A DNA stretch of 24,744 bases from Gemmatimonadales bacterium (lineage in GTDB: Bacteria; Gemmatimonadota; Gemmatimonadetes; Gemmatimonadales; GWC2-71-9): positions 1-24,744 of the forward strand of contig JAICEH010000006.1 of assembly GCA_025924275.1 (NCBI GenBank). Direction: 5' to 3'. The first letter of the stretch is position 1; each line of letters starts with the position of its first letter. A model generated the notes under the pieces. The model had not been told where the DNA came from, did not search any database, and saw nothing but the letters and a program-made list of their open reading frames with translations. The position numbers and the translations under genes were made by a program. Below, in pieces: positions 23,135 through 24,744 of the stretch.

Positions 23135-23143
23135 CCTCCTTCC
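23135..23143 (-). promoter_or_regulatory. near-consensus Shine-Dalgarno before the baeRF10 gene
   Basis: GGAAGGAGG on the minus strand, 5 bases before ATG 23129, is the strongest ribosome site in the window. It lies in the 31-base gap after the mutase stop, so this gene has independent and probably efficient translation initiation, unlike the overlapping genes downstream. Confidence 0.7.
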
Positions 23144-23160
23144 GCGGCGGGCCCGTGGGC

Positions 23161-24744
23161 TCAGAAGAACACGGGCTCGCGATAGGATCCGTAGATGCGC
23201 TCCAGCACGTGCCGGATCTCGTGGAGCGTGCAGTAGGCGCGGGCGCAGTCCAGCATCGCCGGGATCACGTTCCGGTCCTGCGCCGCGGCCTCGCCCAGCG
23301 CCTCGAGCCGCGCCGCCACCAGCCCGGCATCGCGCGTGGCCCGCAGGCGGGCGAGCGATTCGCGCTGGACGCGCTCCGCCGTGTCGGTGACCCGGAGGAT
23401 CTCGACCGGCGCGTCGTCCGATTCGGTGAAGGCGTTGAGCCCGACCAGCACCCGGCGGCCGGCTTCGGCCTCCGCCTGGAACCGGGTCGCGCTCTGGGCG
23501 ATCTGGCGCTGGAACCAGCCCGACTCGATGGCCTTCACCACGCCACCCTGGGCCTCGATCTCGGCGAAGAGCCCTTCCGCCTCCTGCTCCAGCCGGTCGG
23601 TGAGGGCCTCGACGTAGTAGCTCCCGCCGAGGGGATCGGCCACCGAGGCGACGCCGGTCTCGTAGGCGAGGATCTGCTGGGTGCGCAGCGCGATCCGCAC
23701 CGATTCCTCCGTGGGCAGCGCGAGGGTCTCGTCGAAGGCGTTGGTGTGGAGCGACTGGGTGCCGCCCAGCACGGCCGCCATGGCCTGATAGGCGACCCGC
23801 ACGGTGTTGATGTGGGGCTGCTGCGCCATCAGCGACACGCCCGCCGTCTGGCAGTGGAAGCGCATCTTCCAGCTGCGCGGGTCGGCGGCGCCGTACTTCT
23901 CGCGCATCACCCGGGCCCAGATGCGGCGGGCGGCCCGCATCTTGGCGATCTCCTCGAAGAAGTCGTTGTGGACGTCCCAGAAGAACGACAGCCGCGGGGC
24001 GAACGCGTCCACCGCGAGGCCGCGGGCCACGCCGTGGTCCACGTAGCAGAAGCCGTTGGCCAGGGTGAAGGCGAGCTCCTGCGCGGCGGTCGCACCCGCC
24101 TCCCGGATGTGGTACCCCGAGATCGAGATCGTGTTCCACTTGGGCGTGTGCTCCGCGGCCCAGTCGAACATGTCCACGATGACCTTGAGCGCCGGCTCCG
24201 CCGGGTAGATCCAGGCGTGCTGCGCCATGTACTCCTTGAGGATGTCGTTCTGGACCGTGCCCTGCAGCCGGTCGAGCGGCACCCCCTGCTTCTCCGCCGC
24301 GGCCACGAAGAAGCAGAACAGCATCGCCGCCGGTCCGTTGATCGTCATCGAGACCGACACCCGGTCGAGCGGGATCCCGGCGAAGAGGGTCTCCATGTCG
24401 GCCAGGCTCGAGACGGCCACGCCGCACTTGCCCACCTCCCCCTCGCTCCGGGGATGGTCGGAGTCGTAGCCCATCAGCGTGGGGAAGTCGAAGGCCACCG
24501 AGAGCCCGGTCTGGCCCCGCTCGAGCAGGAACTTGTAGCGCTCGTTGGTGTCCTGCGCAGTGCCGAAGCCGGCGAACTGCCGCATCGTCCAGAGCTTCCC
24601 GCGGTACATCGTCGGGTGGATGCCGCGGGTGTAGGGGAACTGGCCCGGGAGCCCGGAGGCCGCCACCAGGTCGGGCCGCAGGTCGAGCGGGGTGTAGACC
24701 GGCTGCACCTCGAGGCCGGAGAGGCTGGCGAAGTCCACGTCGTC
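23161..24744 (-). CDS. coenzyme-B12 acyl-CoA mutase large subunit, isobutyryl-CoA-mutase-like (N-terminus beyond window)
   Basis: At least 527 codons, open to the window edge. GTG 24738 is in frame, but the family usually has some 20-40 further residues, so the gene is treated as partial. Numbering here is from that GTG. It is a TIM barrel with TMYRGKLWTMRQFAGFGTA, GYDSDHP, TVQNDILKEYM, TISISGYHIREAGAT, FAPRLSFFWD and GGTQSLHTNAFDE. Phe55 and Gln173 occupy the positions of Tyr89 and Arg207 of P. shermanii methylmalonyl-CoA mutase (both pairs 118 apart). Phe/Gln is the isobutyryl-CoA mutase pair (Phe80/Gln198), while 2-hydroxyisobutyryl-CoA mutase has Ile. It ends without a B12 domain, which is encoded separately at 21499-21936. 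The likely reaction is isobutyryl-CoA/n-butyryl-CoA or a related rearrangement. A MeaB-type chaperone is not in the window. Confidence 0.93.
   Translation of the reverse strand, partial: DDVDFASLSGLEVQPVYTPLDLRPDLVAASGLPGQFPYTRGIHPTMYRGKLWTMRQFAGFGTAQDTNERYKFLLERGQTGLSVAFDFPTLMGYDSDHPRSEGEVGKCGVAVSSLADMETLFAGIPLDRVSVSMTINGPAAMLFCFFVAAAEKQGVPLDRLQGTVQNDILKEYMAQHAWIYPAEPALKVIVDMFDWAAEHTPKWNTISISGYHIREAGATAAQELAFTLANGFCYVDHGVARGLAVDAFAPRLSFFWDVHNDFFEEIAKMRAARRIWARVMREKYGAADPRSWKMRFHCQTAGVSLMAQQPHINTVRVAYQAMAAVLGGTQSLHTNAFDETLALPTEESVRIALRTQQILAYETGVASVADPLGGSYYVEALTDRLEQEAEGLFAEIEAQGGVVKAIESGWFQRQIAQSATRFQAEAEAGRRVLVGLNAFTESDDAPVEILRVTDTAERVQRESLARLRATRDAGLVAARLEALGEAAAQDRNVIPAMLDCARAYCTLHEIRHVLERIYGSYREPVFF

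Noticed and set aside
23161..24744. Plain methylmalonyl-CoA mutase call
   Set aside because: Family-level label is fine, but the Phe/Gln pair at the carboxylate-binding positions argues against methylmalonyl-CoA as substrate.

Overview
The window is very GC-rich (about 70% by eye), almost fully coding, and chromosomal in character. There is no tRNA, rRNA, CRISPR array, insertion sequence or phage gene. High GC, many lipoprotein signal peptides (so a Gram-negative-type envelope), paired amidohydrolases, sorbosone-dehydrogenase-type lipoproteins, a TPP II-like subtilase and a mutase/baeRF10/acyl-CoA carboxylase/AtuA operon suggest a Gemmatimonadota-like bacterium. That is inference from gene content; another high-GC diderm is possible.

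Layout. (1) Bases 1-3608, plus strand: the tail of an unknown gene, a 3-hydroxyacyl-CoA dehydrogenase, a secreted amidohydrolase, and a coupled second amidohydrolase that has lost its metal site and carries an in-frame TAG. A hairpin holding both facing stop codons closes this block. (2) 3664-7965, minus strand: a small coiled-coil protein; rplU-rpmA with a good promoter and a terminator; rng (RNase E/G) with a TTG start and a ~300-nt leader; and an acyl-CoA dehydrogenase. (3) 8083-9258, plus strand: a glucose/sorbosone-dehydrogenase-like lipoprotein whose stop codon abuts that of the next, convergent gene. (4) 9259-14335, minus strand: a secreted DmpA-type peptidase, a RecQ helicase lacking the RQC winged helix, and a larger dehydrogenase lipoprotein with Ig-like domains. 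(5) 14440-24744, minus strand: a tightly coupled acyl-CoA operon. In transcription order it encodes a coenzyme-B12 acyl-CoA mutase large subunit (cut by the window edge), a baeRF10-type release-factor homologue, the B12-binding mutase subunit, an acyl-CoA carboxylase carboxyltransferase, a TPP II-like lipoprotein protease, AtuA, the AtuA C-terminal-domain protein, a crotonase, and a 55-residue two-TM protein that also overlaps its neighbour.

How it fits together. The operon looks dedicated to branched or short-chain acyl-CoAs: carbon-skeleton rearrangement (mutase), carboxylation (carboxyltransferase, with its biotin carboxylase elsewhere), and hydration (crotonase), with AtuA acting at an unknown step. 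The dehydrogenases at 44-901 and 6748-7965 could feed the same pool. The mutase has Phe and Gln where methylmalonyl-CoA mutase has Tyr89 and Arg207. This is the isobutyryl-CoA-mutase pattern, so an automatic 'methylmalonyl-CoA mutase' label is probably wrong about substrate.

The most unusual points are the release-factor homologue between the two mutase subunits, the surface protease coupled into a cytosolic acyl-CoA operon, and an AT-rich patch (about 39-43% GC by hand count) inside the AtuA-C gene.
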